Assembly: GCA_040191315.1 (NCBI GenBank)
Contig: JAWJLM010000040.1
Coordinates: forward strand, 1-44,380
Reading direction: 5' to 3'
Length of the DNA stretch: 44,380 bases
Source of the DNA: Bacillaceae bacterium S4-13-56
GTDB lineage: Bacteria; Bacillota; Bacilli; Bacillales; JAWJLM01
Shown: in pieces, positions 8,048 through 17,806 of the stretch
How the letters are laid out: each line of letters begins with the position of its first letter
How positions within the stretch are numbered: the first letter of the stretch is position 1
Position numbers and translations under genes: made by a program
The notes under the pieces: model-generated
What the model saw: only the letters and a program-made list of their open reading frames with translations
Databases searched by the model: none
What the model was told of the DNA's origin: nothing

Positions 8048-9226
8048 TCAACTAGGTCTCTTAAAGAATCTTTTTAAAGAAAACAGGATTGAAACCGCTA
8101 GAATTTCAACTATCACAATCATAAGGAAGAATCCTGATAGAGTTCTTGTTCCATCCTCTTGTTCATTCTTCTTCACTATTTGCGGGACATTCATTTCTTC
8201 TACTTCAACGGGTTTCTTAGCCAAATGAAAAGAGATGTCTAACTGGTCAAAAGTCTGGTCTATCACTAATTTTCCGCTATTCATCAACTCTGGTTTTGTC
8301 TCCTCGTCTAAAAGTTGAGTGAAGTAAAGATTATCTTCCGAAACAAAGATTTCACTCTCATCTGTCACGAATTCTTTTCCCTTAGGAATTACCGTTGACT
8401 CGAAGTTATTAAATCCATAATCAAGCAATTCCACCGTATCATCGTAAATACCCTCTTTTGAACCTTTTAATACTACAACTATCAAACTAATATTCTCTCT
8501 TTCCGCAGTAGTAACTAAGGTAAACTTAGATTCATTGACATATCCAGTTTTCCCACCAGTCACCCCTTCATAAGGGGCTTCTCGCATTAACTTATGGTGG
8601 GTGTATAAGGTAGTTGACCAAGATTGCCCGTTCCATTCCAGTTCTTTGATCCCAAAAATTTCGCGAAATGTTTCGTTTTTCATGGCATACTGCGTAATCT
8701 TGGCTAAATCACTGGCAGTCGTTGTATGACTAGGGTCAAACAGTCCGTGCGGATTTATGAAGTGAGTATTGGAGACCCCAACCTTATTTTTTAAATACTT
8801 ATTGATACTCTCCGAAAATTGCTCCACAGTTCCATCGATGTGTTCGGCGATGGCTACTGCTGCATCATTTCCTGAGTTAATAACTAATCCTTGTATTAGC
8901 TTTTTTAAACTTATTTCTTCTCCTTCATCTAGATAAACACTCGAACCTACAGTCCCTCTGGCATTCTTACTAATGGTCACAATGTCCATTAAATCCCCTT
9001 TTTCGATAGCATAAATTGCGGTGGCAATTTTGGTTGTGCTTGCAGGATACATTTCATTATTTGAATATTTATCATAGAGGACCTGTCCAGATTTTGCATC
9101 TATTAATATAGCACTTTCACTCGAAATATAAGGGGGTTCAATTTCTTCTTCAGCTAACACTATTCTGTTCAAACAAGAAAAAATGAATAGGAAAAAAATA
9201 GAGGAAACGATTGTTGTCTTCTTCAT
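8048..9226 (-). CDS. D-alanyl-D-alanine carboxypeptidase (low-molecular-weight PBP)
   Basis: A 392-residue exported serine peptidase of the S11 family. An N-terminal signal peptide (SSIFFLFIFSCLNRIVLA) is followed by the three active-site motifs: SxxK as Ser63-Thr-Thr-Lys66, SGN at 118-120 and KTG at 226-228. A C-terminal membrane helix (GFFLMIVIVEILAVSILFSL) with a basic tail anchors it, in place of the usual amphipathic helix. It trims the terminal D-Ala of peptidoglycan stem peptides outside the membrane and should bind penicillin. DacF of Bacillus is the closest type I can name. It stands alone and ends at a shared terminator. Confidence 0.9.
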   Translation of the reverse strand: MKKTTIVSSIFFLFIFSCLNRIVLAEEEIEPPYISSESAILIDAKSGQVLYDKYSNNEMYPASTTKIATAIYAIEKGDLMDIVTISKNARGTVGSSVYLDEGEEISLKKLIQGLVINSGNDAAVAIAEHIDGTVEQFSESINKYLKNKVGVSNTHFINPHGLFDPSHTTTASDLAKITQYAMKNETFREIFGIKELEWNGQSWSTTLYTHHKLMREAPYEGVTGGKTGYVNESKFTLVTTAERENISLIVVVLKGSKEGIYDDTVELLDYGFNNFESTVIPKGKEFVTDESEIFVSEDNLYFTQLLDEETKPELMNSGKLVIDQTFDQLDISFHLAKKPVEVEEMNVPQIVKKNEQEDGTRTLSGFFLMIVIVEILAVSILFSLKRFFKRPS

Positions 9227-9281
9227 GATGGCACCTACTTCTCCATTTACTCTTCTTTTTTCTATATTAATTTAAAAAGAG

Positions 9282-9660
9282 TTAAAAATGTTCATGAATG
9301 AGTAGATGTAACGGAGTTGTTAAATCTGTAACATGAAAGAAAAAATACAGAGAAATAATGGGTGAATTGGAAATATCACCAGGTCCCTTTTCAGTTATCT
9401 CAATTGTTTCAGCAATAAGTCCTTCTCTGCTTTCGCCACTTTCATTCATTTCTTTTGCACAACTAGCGTTACCTCAATATATTGAGGAGAATTCGAAGTA
9501 GCAAATCTACTAAATTTCTCTACATCTTTTTCTTCATCATCTATATTGAATATTTTTGTTTCTGATTCGAAACTACTTTATGAGCTTCTAAACTAGCCCC
9601 AGTATTTTTAGGATGGTATATACAAAAAATGATCAGCAGTAATAAAATATATTTTTTCAT
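9282..9660 (-). pseudogene. small secreted protein gene with at least two frameshifts
   Basis: An ATG at 9658-9660 with GAGGTG six bases upstream opens MKKYILLLLIIFCIYHPKNT, a signal peptide, but the frame ends at a TAG. The neighbouring frame carries on with ETKIFNIDDEEKDVEKFSRF and SPQYIEVTLVV, then stops at 9446. The third frame continues with KEMNESGESREGLIAETIEI and TEKGPGDISNSP. The first slip lies at about 9571-9582 and the second at about 9448-9455. Joined, it would be a secreted protein of about 100 residues of unknown family. The rest of 9227-9781 shows only the terminator below. Confidence 0.5.
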
Positions 9661-9740
9661 AGACAACACCTCATTTTAGTGTTGCTTCTAAATTGTTTCC
9701 TATGCAGTATTCCTCGCATAGGAAACATTATATTCGAAAA

Positions 9741-9768
9741 TAAAAAGCCGAAATAAATAACGGCTTTG
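9741..9768 (-). terminator. terminator of the mntA-hepT operon
   Basis: On the minus strand AAAGCCG and CGGCTTT close a 7-bp stem followed by TTTAT. It lies 14 bases past the hepT stop. Confidence 0.65.
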
Positions 9769-9781
9769 AATTACAAAATAC

Positions 9782-10111
9782 CTAAAGTAGCTTTCTGATT
9801 TCTTGTTTTAATACTGGAATCTTATTTTGCACAACATCCCAAACCATTCGATAATTTATGGAGAAATACCCATGAATCACCATATCCCTCATTCCAGCCA
9901 TCTTTCTCCACTCAATTTGAGGGTTATTCTTCCTTATTTCATCAGGTATATTTTTTACCGCTTCTCCAATAACTAGTATATTTTTGATTACTGCGTCAGC
10001 AACCATTTCATTATCAATAAACTCATCATAGGAAAGTCCATTTGTATATGTCTGAATCTTTGATGAGGCATTATATATATCTTCTAGAAAGACATTAGGC
10101 TCCCTCTGCAT
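9782..10111 (-). CDS. hepT: HepT-like ribonuclease toxin (DUF86)
   Basis: A 109-residue all-helical protein of the HEPN/DUF86 family. It has the catalytic R-x4-H-x-Y motif (Arg75, His80, Tyr82 in RDMVIHGYF) near the C-terminus. HepT toxins are RNases that act as dimers. In characterised pairs the partner MntA adds AMP groups to the motif tyrosine and so inactivates HepT. The ATG at 10109-10111 is chosen because AGGAG lies nine bases upstream; it sits inside the end of mntA, so the two are coupled. Whether this pair is active is not shown, but both key motifs are intact. Confidence 0.85.
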   Translation of the reverse strand: MQREPNVFLEDIYNASSKIQTYTNGLSYDEFIDNEMVADAVIKNILVIGEAVKNIPDEIRKNNPQIEWRKMAGMRDMVIHGYFSINYRMVWDVVQNKIPVLKQEIRKLL

Positions 10112-10400
10112 ACTTAGCGCTCCTAACAATACTTTCTTTGAGTGCAGGCTTTATATCATCAAAAATGACCAAATCAACTTTTTTTTGAAAAAGATCTTCA
10201 AGGGTTATTTTTAAATCCATATAATTATCAAACGTCAATGTGCTTTTCTCAAATTCGACTAATAGATCAATATCACTCGATTCATTTTGTTCTTCACGAG
10301 AATATGAACCAAATAATGCTATGTTTTTTATTCCATATTTATCTTTCCATACTTTCAAATTTTTTGAAAGTTCCTTGAGAATTTCTTGTTGCGATAACAT
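10095..10400 (-). CDS. mntA: MntA-like nucleotidyltransferase antitoxin
   Basis: A 101-residue minimal nucleotidyltransferase. It has the GS-x10-DxD motif (Gly31-Ser32, Asp43, Asp45 in FGSYSREEQNESSDIDLLVE) and a third acidic residue in KKVDLVIFD. In the HepT/MntA type VII toxin-antitoxin systems this protein AMPylates the toxin. It is encoded upstream of hepT with a 17-base overlap, the usual order in many genomes. The ATG at 10398-10400 has GGTGA five bases upstream; the ATG 15 bases earlier has none. Confidence 0.85.
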   Translation of the reverse strand: MLSQQEILKELSKNLKVWKDKYGIKNIALFGSYSREEQNESSDIDLLVEFEKSTLTFDNYMDLKITLEDLFQKKVDLVIFDDIKPALKESIVRSAKYAEGA

Positions 10401-10531
10401 AATAATCACCGCCATTTTATGGATTTTGGTTACATAATTATAACATGTTCCCTATCTTCTTTGATAATTGTATATGTATTTTTCCCATCACCAATTACTA
10501 ATAATCCCATGATTAAATGAACCTGGCTTAA

Positions 10532-10555
10532 GGTAGGGACGGTTCTCGCCGTCAA
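10532..10555 (+). repeat. dispersed repeat, GAGAACCGTCCC type (copy 3, inverted)
   Basis: Reads GTAGGGACGGTTCTCGCCGT in the gap between the divergent mntA and phosphoesterase genes. Nothing else is seen in 10416-10721 apart from likely promoters for both. Confidence 0.5.
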
Positions 10556-10721
10556 AATCTAATAATATCAAGGGAAAAGCTTGGGGTCATTTTGGTAAAC
10601 AAAACACTATAGGATATTTATGGTAAAATTAAATTAACAGGCAAAACTATATTGTGTATTAGTGATCTTAAATGAAGCAGGATAGTTTAAGTTAGTCATT
10701 GGTTTTTATAGGGAGGAAATA

Positions 10722-11582
10722 ATGGTTAAAAGACGTAGAAAAAAATTAGTAATCACCTTAGCAATTTTAATCTTTTTAGTAGTGTACTACTTTTTACAAC
10801 TTAATTGGATTTCGGTTTCAAATGAAACTGTCCTTTTAGAAGACTTGCCAGAGGAATTTGATGGTTTTAAAATCGTGCAGTTATCGGATTTGCATAATAA
10901 AGAATTTGGAGAAGGAAACAAGAGATTGGTTAATAAAATCAATAAAATTAAGCCAGACATAATTGTTATAACTGGTGATATGTTAAATAATTCGCAAGAC
11001 ATACCTAATAACGGTGAGGTTCTAATAGAGTTGCTTGAAAATCTGAACAATAATTATCCGACTTATTATGTTACTGGTGAACACGAAGAAGGTTTGTATT
11101 ACGAAGATAGAAATAAGTATCAAAAAGAAGGTACTAAAGAAGCATACGAAGAAAAATTAAGTAATCTTGGTGTTACAATTCTAAATGATGAAAAAACAAC
11201 AATCGTAGAACAAGATGCAAAGATTAACTTATATGGTTTAAAGGAACACTTGTCAGGAGATATTCAAATTGAAAAACGGTTAGGTGTAACGAGTGAAAAC
11301 GAAGTAAATATTTTACTTTCGCATAGACCTTTTTATTTTGATGAATATGTTGATTTGGGAGCAGATATAGTTTTTTCTGGTGATACTCACGGAGGAATGA
11401 TAAACCTGCCCTTTATTGGAGGAATTGTTTCAACAGAGGGGTTTTTCCCAGAATATGATGGTGGTTTGTTTCATAAAGAAAACTCAATAATGGTTGTAAG
11501 TAGAGGTTTGGGTAACAATCCAGTTCCTCTTAGAATAAATAACCGACCAGAAGTAGTTGAAATTATTCTAAAAAGCAAATAA
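10722..11582 (+). CDS. membrane-anchored metallophosphoesterase
   Basis: A 286-residue calcineurin-like phosphoesterase anchored by an N-terminal helix (about residues 9-29). The motifs are DLH (Asp56, His58), GDML (Asp86), the catalytic-loop block VTGEHEEG at 117-124, SHRPFYF and SGDTHGG. The third block normally reads GNHE; here it is GEHE, so the metal-binding Asn is a Glu. Despite this, the rest fits YkuE/YpbG-type phosphoesterases that act on lipid or nucleotide phosphates at the membrane. AGGGAGGAAATA precedes the ATG. It is a single gene with no visible operon partner. Confidence 0.8.
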   Translation: MVKRRRKKLVITLAILIFLVVYYFLQLNWISVSNETVLLEDLPEEFDGFKIVQLSDLHNKEFGEGNKRLVNKINKIKPDIIVITGDMLNNSQDIPNNGEVLIELLENLNNNYPTYYVTGEHEEGLYYEDRNKYQKEGTKEAYEEKLSNLGVTILNDEKTTIVEQDAKINLYGLKEHLSGDIQIEKRLGVTSENEVNILLSHRPFYFDEYVDLGADIVFSGDTHGGMINLPFIGGIVSTEGFFPEYDGGLFHKENSIMVVSRGLGNNPVPLRINNRPEVVEIILKSK

Positions 11583-11698
11583 AGAGTTATTTCTTATTGA
11601 TGTAACGGGGGCATTAACAATAAGCTAAAAGGAACTTTCTTTAAATAATTACGACAAACTAAAAAATAGTTGTTATACTAAATCTAGGTGGTGAGGAT

Positions 11699-11938
11699 AT
11701 GGAAAATAAAGAGTTAATTCAAATGTTTTCATCCTTGTTGGACGAGAAGTTACAACCTTTAAACGAACGTTTGGTGAGACTTGAAGGTGGGCAACAAGTT
11801 ATTATAGAGAAATTAGATAACGTATCTAATCAAGTTGCTAGCAACACCGAAAAACAAACTAGTGTCGAAAGTATAGCTGTAAAAGTGGCTGAGCATGAAA
11901 CAGATATTAAGTTACTTAAAAAATTTATAACAAATTAG
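11699..11938 (+). CDS. small coiled-coil protein, unknown function
   Basis: The 79-residue protein is charged and predicted to be almost all helix. Heptad-like stretches run from LLDEKLQPLNERLVRLEG to VAEHETDIKLLKKF. It has no membrane segment or signal peptide. AGGTGGTGAGGAT precedes the ATG, and a TATACT-type -10 box lies about 25 bases upstream, so it looks like a real single gene. Short proteins of this design are common in Bacillaceae and in phages of this group; I cannot assign a role. A terminator follows directly. Confidence 0.65.
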   Translation: MENKELIQMFSSLLDEKLQPLNERLVRLEGGQQVIIEKLDNVSNQVASNTEKQTSVESIAVKVAEHETDIKLLKKFITN

Positions 11939-11940
11939 GA

Positions 11941-11982
11941 AAAGGGTGAATGATACATTGTGTCACTCCCCTTTATTTTTTG
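11941..11982 (+). terminator. terminator of the coiled-coil gene
   Basis: AAAGGGTGA pairs with TCACTCCCCTTT and is followed by a T-rich tract, right after the stop codon. Confidence 0.7.
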
Positions 11983-12101
11983 TTATTTTGTGAATGATTA
12001 CACTTCAACTAAGGGGGCGTATCTATAATAAACAGATAGACTGTTTCACTATTGGAGCATGTTGGTTGATTGAAAAATAATAGATTAGGAGGAGCATTAG
12101 G

Positions 12102-12386
12102 ATGCAAGAAAAAATCAACTTTTGGTCATTTGTTTTTTCGATTATTTGTGTCGTTTTGTTTCTAAGCGTTTCATTTTCAGGCTGGTTTACGAATTCTATA
12201 TTGGGTGTTCACCCTTTTACAATTGTTTTATTCGTTACGTTAGTTACATTTTTATTTGGTGTGTTTGGTTTCTCAGGTGTTAGGGGCTGGCAAGGTATGG
12301 CAAGAAGTGTATCCACAGTAGTGTTAACACTTGGTTTATCAGCTTTTATGGGCTTTATTTTAATATTTGGAAGTTTGCTTAATTAA
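12102..12386 (+). CDS. small membrane protein, unknown function
   Basis: A 94-residue hydrophobic protein with three likely membrane segments: FWSFVFSIICVVLFLSVSF, TIVLFVTLVTFLFGVFGF and VLTLGLSAFMGFILIFGSL. Its start AGGAGGAGCATTAGG-ATG is strong and a terminator follows at once, so it is a real monocistronic gene. I do not recognise the family. Confidence 0.65.
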   Translation: MQEKINFWSFVFSIICVVLFLSVSFSGWFTNSILGVHPFTIVLFVTLVTFLFGVFGFSGVRGWQGMARSVSTVVLTLGLSAFMGFILIFGSLLN

Positions 12387-12389
12387 TGG

Positions 12390-12421
12390 GAGCGATTGCA
12401 TAATAAAACAATCGCTTTTTT
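12390..12421 (+). terminator. terminator of the small membrane protein gene
   Basis: AGCGATTG and CAATCGCT form the stem, followed by TTTTTT. Confidence 0.85.
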
Positions 12422-12550
12422 AGAAGAAATTAATCTAATACTTTTGAAGTTTAACATCAGGGCTTAGGAAAACTGCAATGATGTTTGTTATATTAAAACA
12501 CGAGTCTGTGAGGTAGTGTTCACAAAGTAACGGTAGTTATAATAAAAAAG

Positions 12551-12590
12551 GAACGAGCATACTCCCATAAGGATTTTGCTCGTTTTTTTG
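12551..12590 (+). terminator. orphan terminator
   Basis: AACGAGCA and TGCTCGTT form a stem with a long loop, followed by TTTTTTG. The 130 bases before it (12422-12550) hold no credible gene, only a 12-codon frame. It may end a small RNA or mark a deleted gene. The rest of 12591-12774 is AT-rich leader for the next gene. Confidence 0.6.
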
Positions 12591-12774
12591 TTGTCAAAAA
12601 TAATCCAAAAACTGTTTAAAGTGAACGTTTTCTTTTCACATCACCATAATTTTTATTGCATACATTTATAGTCATTTCATCATGATTTCGGTATTTCTGG
12701 GTATTATAAAAAAAGTACTATATGCACTCTTTCCACTCAACGTTATGACATAAAAATATTCTGAGGTGATTAAC

Positions 12775-13071
12775 ATGGAGACAATGAATCTAGAATTTAG
12801 AGGAATCCCACTAACCGCGCTGGAATCTTATTTCATAGAACTTAACGATGAACAACTAACAGATGACTTCCCCATTTTTTTTGATGGAGGAGATTGGAAG
12901 GGAGAAATTCGTTTTGAGGAAGAGGTACAAATTGCCTCAGCATTCCGTGTTAATGCTGTTCATATTTCTTTCCATGCTGTAGACAAGTCTCAATTAGACG
13001 AAATCATTAAAAAATATAGAAAAAAGACCACCCGTGTTGGGATGGCTCCGGCGCAAACGTTTCTAATATGA
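12775..13071 (+). CDS. conserved-looking hypothetical protein
   Basis: A 98-residue soluble protein beginning METMNLEFRGIPLTALESYF and ending KKTTRVGMAPAQTFLI. It has no signal peptide or membrane helix. The composition suggests a compact alpha/beta domain (a beta strand AVHISFHAVD, then helix LDEIIKKYR). I have no firm family name. The ATG at 12775 has GAGGTG seven bases upstream; the GTG nine bases earlier lies inside that site. It converges with the VOC gene, with 13 bases between the stops. Confidence 0.6.
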   Translation: METMNLEFRGIPLTALESYFIELNDEQLTDDFPIFFDGGDWKGEIRFEEEVQIASAFRVNAVHISFHAVDKSQLDEIIKKYRKKTTRVGMAPAQTFLI

Positions 13072-13084
13072 AGACTAGTCAAAA

Positions 13085-13483
13085 CTATTCAGGAGCCACA
13101 AGCTCTACTTTTATCCGATCTGGATCCTCGAAAAAAACAGCATAATAGTGATCTCCCCCAGCAAATGGGTGTCTATCTGGGTAAAGAATTTTCACGTTTC
13201 TTTCTTTTAGTTTTTTCGTCATTTCATCTACATGTTGACGTGAGGAAGCATGAAATGCCAAATGATTTAGTCCAACTCGACATCTATGGTAGGCAGGATC
13301 TAGAAACCTATCTTCTGCTTGAACAAAAACTATGTATGTATCGCTTAGTTTCCAACTATGGCCACTATCCCATTTTTGGAATGAAGAGTACCCTAGTTCT
13401 TCTAAAAGCCACCCCCAGAATTCGACGGTCTGATCTAAATCCGAAACATAGATCTCGATATGGTGTAATAATCCTTTTTGCAC
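13085..13483 (-). CDS. VOC superfamily (glyoxalase/dioxygenase-like) protein
   Basis: A 132-residue single vicinal-oxygen-chelate domain of two beta-alpha-beta3 modules. LLHHIEIYVSDLDQTVEFW opens module one and GLNHLAFHASSRQHVDEM opens module two. The end has the typical FFEDPDRIKVELV. Likely metal ligands are the His of HHIEIYV, the His of NHLAFHA and the Glu of KVELV. The substrate is unknown; such proteins include antibiotic-resistance and lyase types. The likely start is a GTG at 13481-13483, six bases after AAGGGGG; a TTG 18 bases upstream lies before the site. Confidence 0.75.
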   Translation of the reverse strand: MQKGLLHHIEIYVSDLDQTVEFWGWLLEELGYSSFQKWDSGHSWKLSDTYIVFVQAEDRFLDPAYHRCRVGLNHLAFHASSRQHVDEMTKKLKERNVKILYPDRHPFAGGDHYYAVFFEDPDRIKVELVAPE

Positions 13484-13562
13484 ATTTATCCCCCTTAACA
13501 ATCTAAAAATTACGCTTTAGCCTTTTCTAGCACCACTTCTTTTTTGCATACTCTCTACTTAA

Positions 13563-14565
<1,003 letters not shown>

Positions 14566-14753
14566 TCAACTCAGTTTTGATTAGGGTAGGTCTCCTGTGG
14601 AAATTTGATAGATTGTAGAATTAACTCTTTTAATACTTCATTATTTATGCCTTATCCCGATTTCAACATAAAATTCCAATTATTCCCGCTAAAATAAAAG
14701 CCAATCCAATTCATGATTGCCTTTTATTATGGAAAAAACCTTATAAACGAAGA

Positions 14754-14782
14754 AAATTCAACGCGAGAACCGTCCCCACGAG
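14754..14782 (-). repeat. dispersed repeat, GAGAACCGTCCC type (copy 4)
   Basis: Plus strand AATTCAACGCGAGAACCGTC then CCCACG. It lies eight bases past the stop of the transporter gene and shares a longer core with the copy at 2636. Confidence 0.5.
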
Positions 14783-14789
14783 GAAAGAT

Positions 14790-15977
14790 CTACCATGAAA
14801 TCACCCGATTTAACCTTTCAGAGCTTAGGAGCATGGCTGCTGCATAAGTCAGAATGAAAAGCGGGAAGATTCCAATGGTTGTGTGGGAGGCAATGTATCC
14901 AAGTAGTGGTGGCATGAATGTAGTGCCTGTATAAGCCACGGCCATTTGATAACCCATAATCTTCTGTGAATGAGTCTTCCCAAATAGTGTTGGTGTTTCA
15001 TGTAACATACTTGGAAAAATAGGTGCTAGTCCTAGTCCGACGACAATAAATCCTATGAGTGAAAGAATAGATGGGAATGGCAGAACCAAGAGTACAGCCC
15101 CTACTAACGCGATGATTTGGCCCATTCGAATGATCTTTCGATTACTCATTTTAAAGGTAATAAACCCAGTTAGAAATCGGCCAATCGTTAATCCTCCCCA
15201 GTAAAAGGAAACCCACTGAGCAGCAGTAGCCGCGGACACCCCCTTCACATTGACAAGGAAACTACTTCCCCAAAGCCCGACCGTCGCTTCTGTCGCGCAA
15301 TAAAATAGAAAAGACAATAAAGCAAGTTTTACTCCTCTAATTTGTAAAGGGTTCACCCTGCTATTTTCATCAAGGAATTTATCCTGAATGTCTTCCCTTT
15401 TTTCATCTTCTATTACAGGACTGATTTTTGATACTCTCTTCCACAATGGTAAAGAAAATAAAAGAATGGCTGCTAACACGAACTGAATTCCTGCAATGGT
15501 TAAGTATCCACTTCTCCACGAATACTGTCCTGAAATAAACTGGGCCATAATGACCGGTCCTAACGTGGCCCCTACTCCCCAAAAACTATGTAACCAACTC
15601 ATATGGTGTGCTTTATAATGTAAGGCTACATAATTGTTTAATGCAGCATCTACCGCACCAGCCCCCAACCCTAGCGGTATCGCCCATACAAACAGCCAAA
15701 GGATGGATGGGGCAAAATAAAACCCAAGCAAAGCACCTGCCGTCATTAACCCACTAATAAATGTGACCTTCCCCGTACCAAACCTCTCAATGATTCTTCC
15801 ACTAACTAAACTAGAAAGTATGGTGCCCCCAGCTATCGTCATAAATAAAAATCCAGCTATCTCAAGTGGTGCTCCAAAATCCTCTTGCATGACAGGCCAC
15901 GCAGCACCTAATAAAGAGTCTGGTAACCCTAAACTTATAAAAGCCAAATAAATAATGACTAACAGTATTAATGTCAT
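14790..15977 (-). CDS. MFS transporter
   Basis: A 395-residue protein with about 12 membrane helices. The first MFS loop motif appears as SGRIIERFGTGKVTF (residues about 59-73). GLGAGAVDAALNNYVALHYK, then MSWLHSFWGVGATLGP, in helices 4-5 is typical of the FucP-like/uncharacterised Bacillus branch rather than of drug pumps. A hydrophilic loop rich in Glu and Lys (about 180-210) joins the two halves. AAGGAGAAAC precedes the ATG. The substrate is unknown. It lies next to the catabolic island but reads toward paiA with 110 bases between it and the activator gene, so a role as uptake system for that island is possible but unproven. Confidence 0.8.
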   Translation of the reverse strand: MTLILLVIIYLAFISLGLPDSLLGAAWPVMQEDFGAPLEIAGFLFMTIAGGTILSSLVSGRIIERFGTGKVTFISGLMTAGALLGFYFAPSILWLFVWAIPLGLGAGAVDAALNNYVALHYKAHHMSWLHSFWGVGATLGPVIMAQFISGQYSWRSGYLTIAGIQFVLAAILLFSLPLWKRVSKISPVIEDEKREDIQDKFLDENSRVNPLQIRGVKLALLSFLFYCATEATVGLWGSSFLVNVKGVSAATAAQWVSFYWGGLTIGRFLTGFITFKMSNRKIIRMGQIIALVGAVLLVLPFPSILSLIGFIVVGLGLAPIFPSMLHETPTLFGKTHSQKIMGYQMAVAYTGTTFMPPLLGYIASHTTIGIFPLFILTYAAAMLLSSERLNRVISW

Positions 15978-16087
15978 GTTTCTCCTTTTCTCCCAACAAT
16001 ACTTTATAAATTACCCATACCTATTTTACCTAGCTACCTCCCAGATTTAAAACCAAATACTTACAAAGGAATGGCAGGTGTCCGTTG

Positions 16088-17806
16088 TTAATACAACCCA
16101 TACTCCTTCATCTTCTTATACAACCAGGGTCTGCTAATTTCAAGTAGCTCACTCGCCCGTGTTTTATTCCCACCCGTTTTCTGAAGCGCTTCTACAATCG
16201 TATCTTTTTCGGTGATATTAATTCTGTTTTTAAAATTATATCCACCATTATTTGGCGTGCCTGATGTTTTCTCAACATTCCGCGGCATGAGAGAAATGTC
16301 ATCAACATCTATATAATCTCCTGTTCGTATATTTGCTGCTCTTTCGAGAGTGTTTTGTAATTCACGCACATTGCCGGGCCATGAATACTCCATTAATTTT
16401 GTTAATGCTGAATGTGTTATACCTTTAATATAGAAACCACTCTGATTCAGATTATTGATAATGCTATTTACAATCTCCGGCACGTCTTCTATTCTTTCGC
16501 GTAGAGGTGGGATGTGGATACTCATAATATTTAAACGATAATATAAATCTTCCCTAAACTTACCGGTACGAATTAACTTTTCCAAATCCTGATTTGTCGC
16601 GGCAATGATTTTCATGTTTAAATGAATAGTCTTCGAACTGCCGATTGGTTGGAATTCCTTCTCTTGTAAAACGCGCAACAATTTCACCTGTAGTTGGGGA
16701 GGCATATCACCAATTTCATCCAAAAATATCGCTCCATTTTGTGCTACTTCAAACTTACCTTTCATCCCGCCTGGTTTTGCGCCTGTAAACGCACCGCCTA
16801 CGTAACCAAAAAACTCTGATTCAAGCAGTTCCGCCGGTATTGCGGCACAATTCACTTCAACAAATCTTCCTGGTTGATTGGATGCAGCATGGATCCCTTG
16901 GGCAAACATCTCTTTCCCTGTGCCAGTTTCGCCGGTGATCAAAACGGTGGAAATGCTTTTTGAAGCAAGTATGGCCTCATGCTTAACTTTTTTAATTGGG
17001 TTGGATTCGCCGGCAATATCATGTAATGTATATTTCGTGCCTTTGCTGTTATGGATTTCATCTTTATAGGCTGAAACTTGTTTCTCTAGTCTTTTGACTT
17101 TTGTCAGTGCCTCTTGCAGTTGCGTTAAGCCGCGGAAGGCAATTTTGCAAATGGCACTGTTCAAATCTCCATTTTCCTTGATCAAATTGATGGAAATGAG
17201 GCATTGTTGGCCATTTATAATTTGTGGTGTGTTGTTAATGTTTGCTCCGCGCTTCATCACATTTTCTATATCCAGTTCAGGAAATAACTCCGCAGCGGAT
17301 TTGGACAAAACGTCTTTGCTACTTAATTGAAATAAATCAGAGAAACTGTTATTCACCATGGTAATGACTGCATTTTTATTTACGACAAACATCGCATCAT
17401 ACGCAAAATCAATTACCGAATTTAATTGAGTATAGATAATATTATAGGAGTCCAATAATTCCTGCGTTGAGAGCAATCCAATAGGTTTTTTCTCTTTATT
17501 CACCACAGGGACATGTCCTATATTATGATTCAGCAAATGAATTCTTGCCTCTTCCAGTGTATCTGTTTCGATTAAAAAAACTGGATCAGCTTTATAAAAT
17601 TCTTCAATTGTTGTTTCTAGTGGTGTTTTATTTACCAGAAGGCGAAAAACTGAATTTTTTGTGGTGATCCCGGTCAATTCTCCATTCGTATTTACAATCG
17701 GTAATATTTTTGAATGTCCCTTTAAAAACACCTTAAGAACATCATCTAACGTATCTCCCAATGTACATGTTGAAAAATTGGTTGTCATATAGTTTGTGAT
17801 TAGCAA
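16088..17806 (-). CDS. sigma-54-dependent transcriptional activator (CBS-PAS-AAA+-Fis)
   Basis: A 572-residue enhancer-binding protein. In residues counted from the upstream ATG (17812), two CBS domains lie at about 8-125, a PAS domain at 130-235, the AAA+ domain at 264-500 and a Fis-type helix-turn-helix at 537-574. Walker A is GETGTGKE (294-301), the sigma-54 contact loop GAFTGA is intact (340-345) and Walker B is AIFLDE (361-366). CBS domains often bind adenine nucleotides and PAS domains bind small ligands, so it may sense energy state plus a pathway acyl compound. The start is probably the TTG at 17804-17806: AAGGAGG lies seven bases before it but only one base before the ATG. It is divergent from the catabolic operon, whose promoter is sigma-54 type. 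Confidence 0.9.
   Translation of the reverse strand: MLITNYMTTNFSTCTLGDTLDDVLKVFLKGHSKILPIVNTNGELTGITTKNSVFRLLVNKTPLETTIEEFYKADPVFLIETDTLEEARIHLLNHNIGHVPVVNKEKKPIGLLSTQELLDSYNIIYTQLNSVIDFAYDAMFVVNKNAVITMVNNSFSDLFQLSSKDVLSKSAAELFPELDIENVMKRGANINNTPQIINGQQCLISINLIKENGDLNSAICKIAFRGLTQLQEALTKVKRLEKQVSAYKDEIHNSKGTKYTLHDIAGESNPIKKVKHEAILASKSISTVLITGETGTGKEMFAQGIHAASNQPGRFVEVNCAAIPAELLESEFFGYVGGAFTGAKPGGMKGKFEVAQNGAIFLDEIGDMPPQLQVKLLRVLQEKEFQPIGSSKTIHLNMKIIAATNQDLEKLIRTGKFREDLYYRLNIMSIHIPPLRERIEDVPEIVNSIINNLNQSGFYIKGITHSALTKLMEYSWPGNVRELQNTLERAANIRTGDYIDVDDISLMPRNVEKTSGTPNNGGYNFKNRINITEKDTIVEALQKTGGNKTRASELLEISRPWLYKKMKEYGLY

Noticed and set aside
13165-13506. A 113-codon plus-strand frame
   Set aside because: Antisense to the VOC gene, whose motifs are clear.
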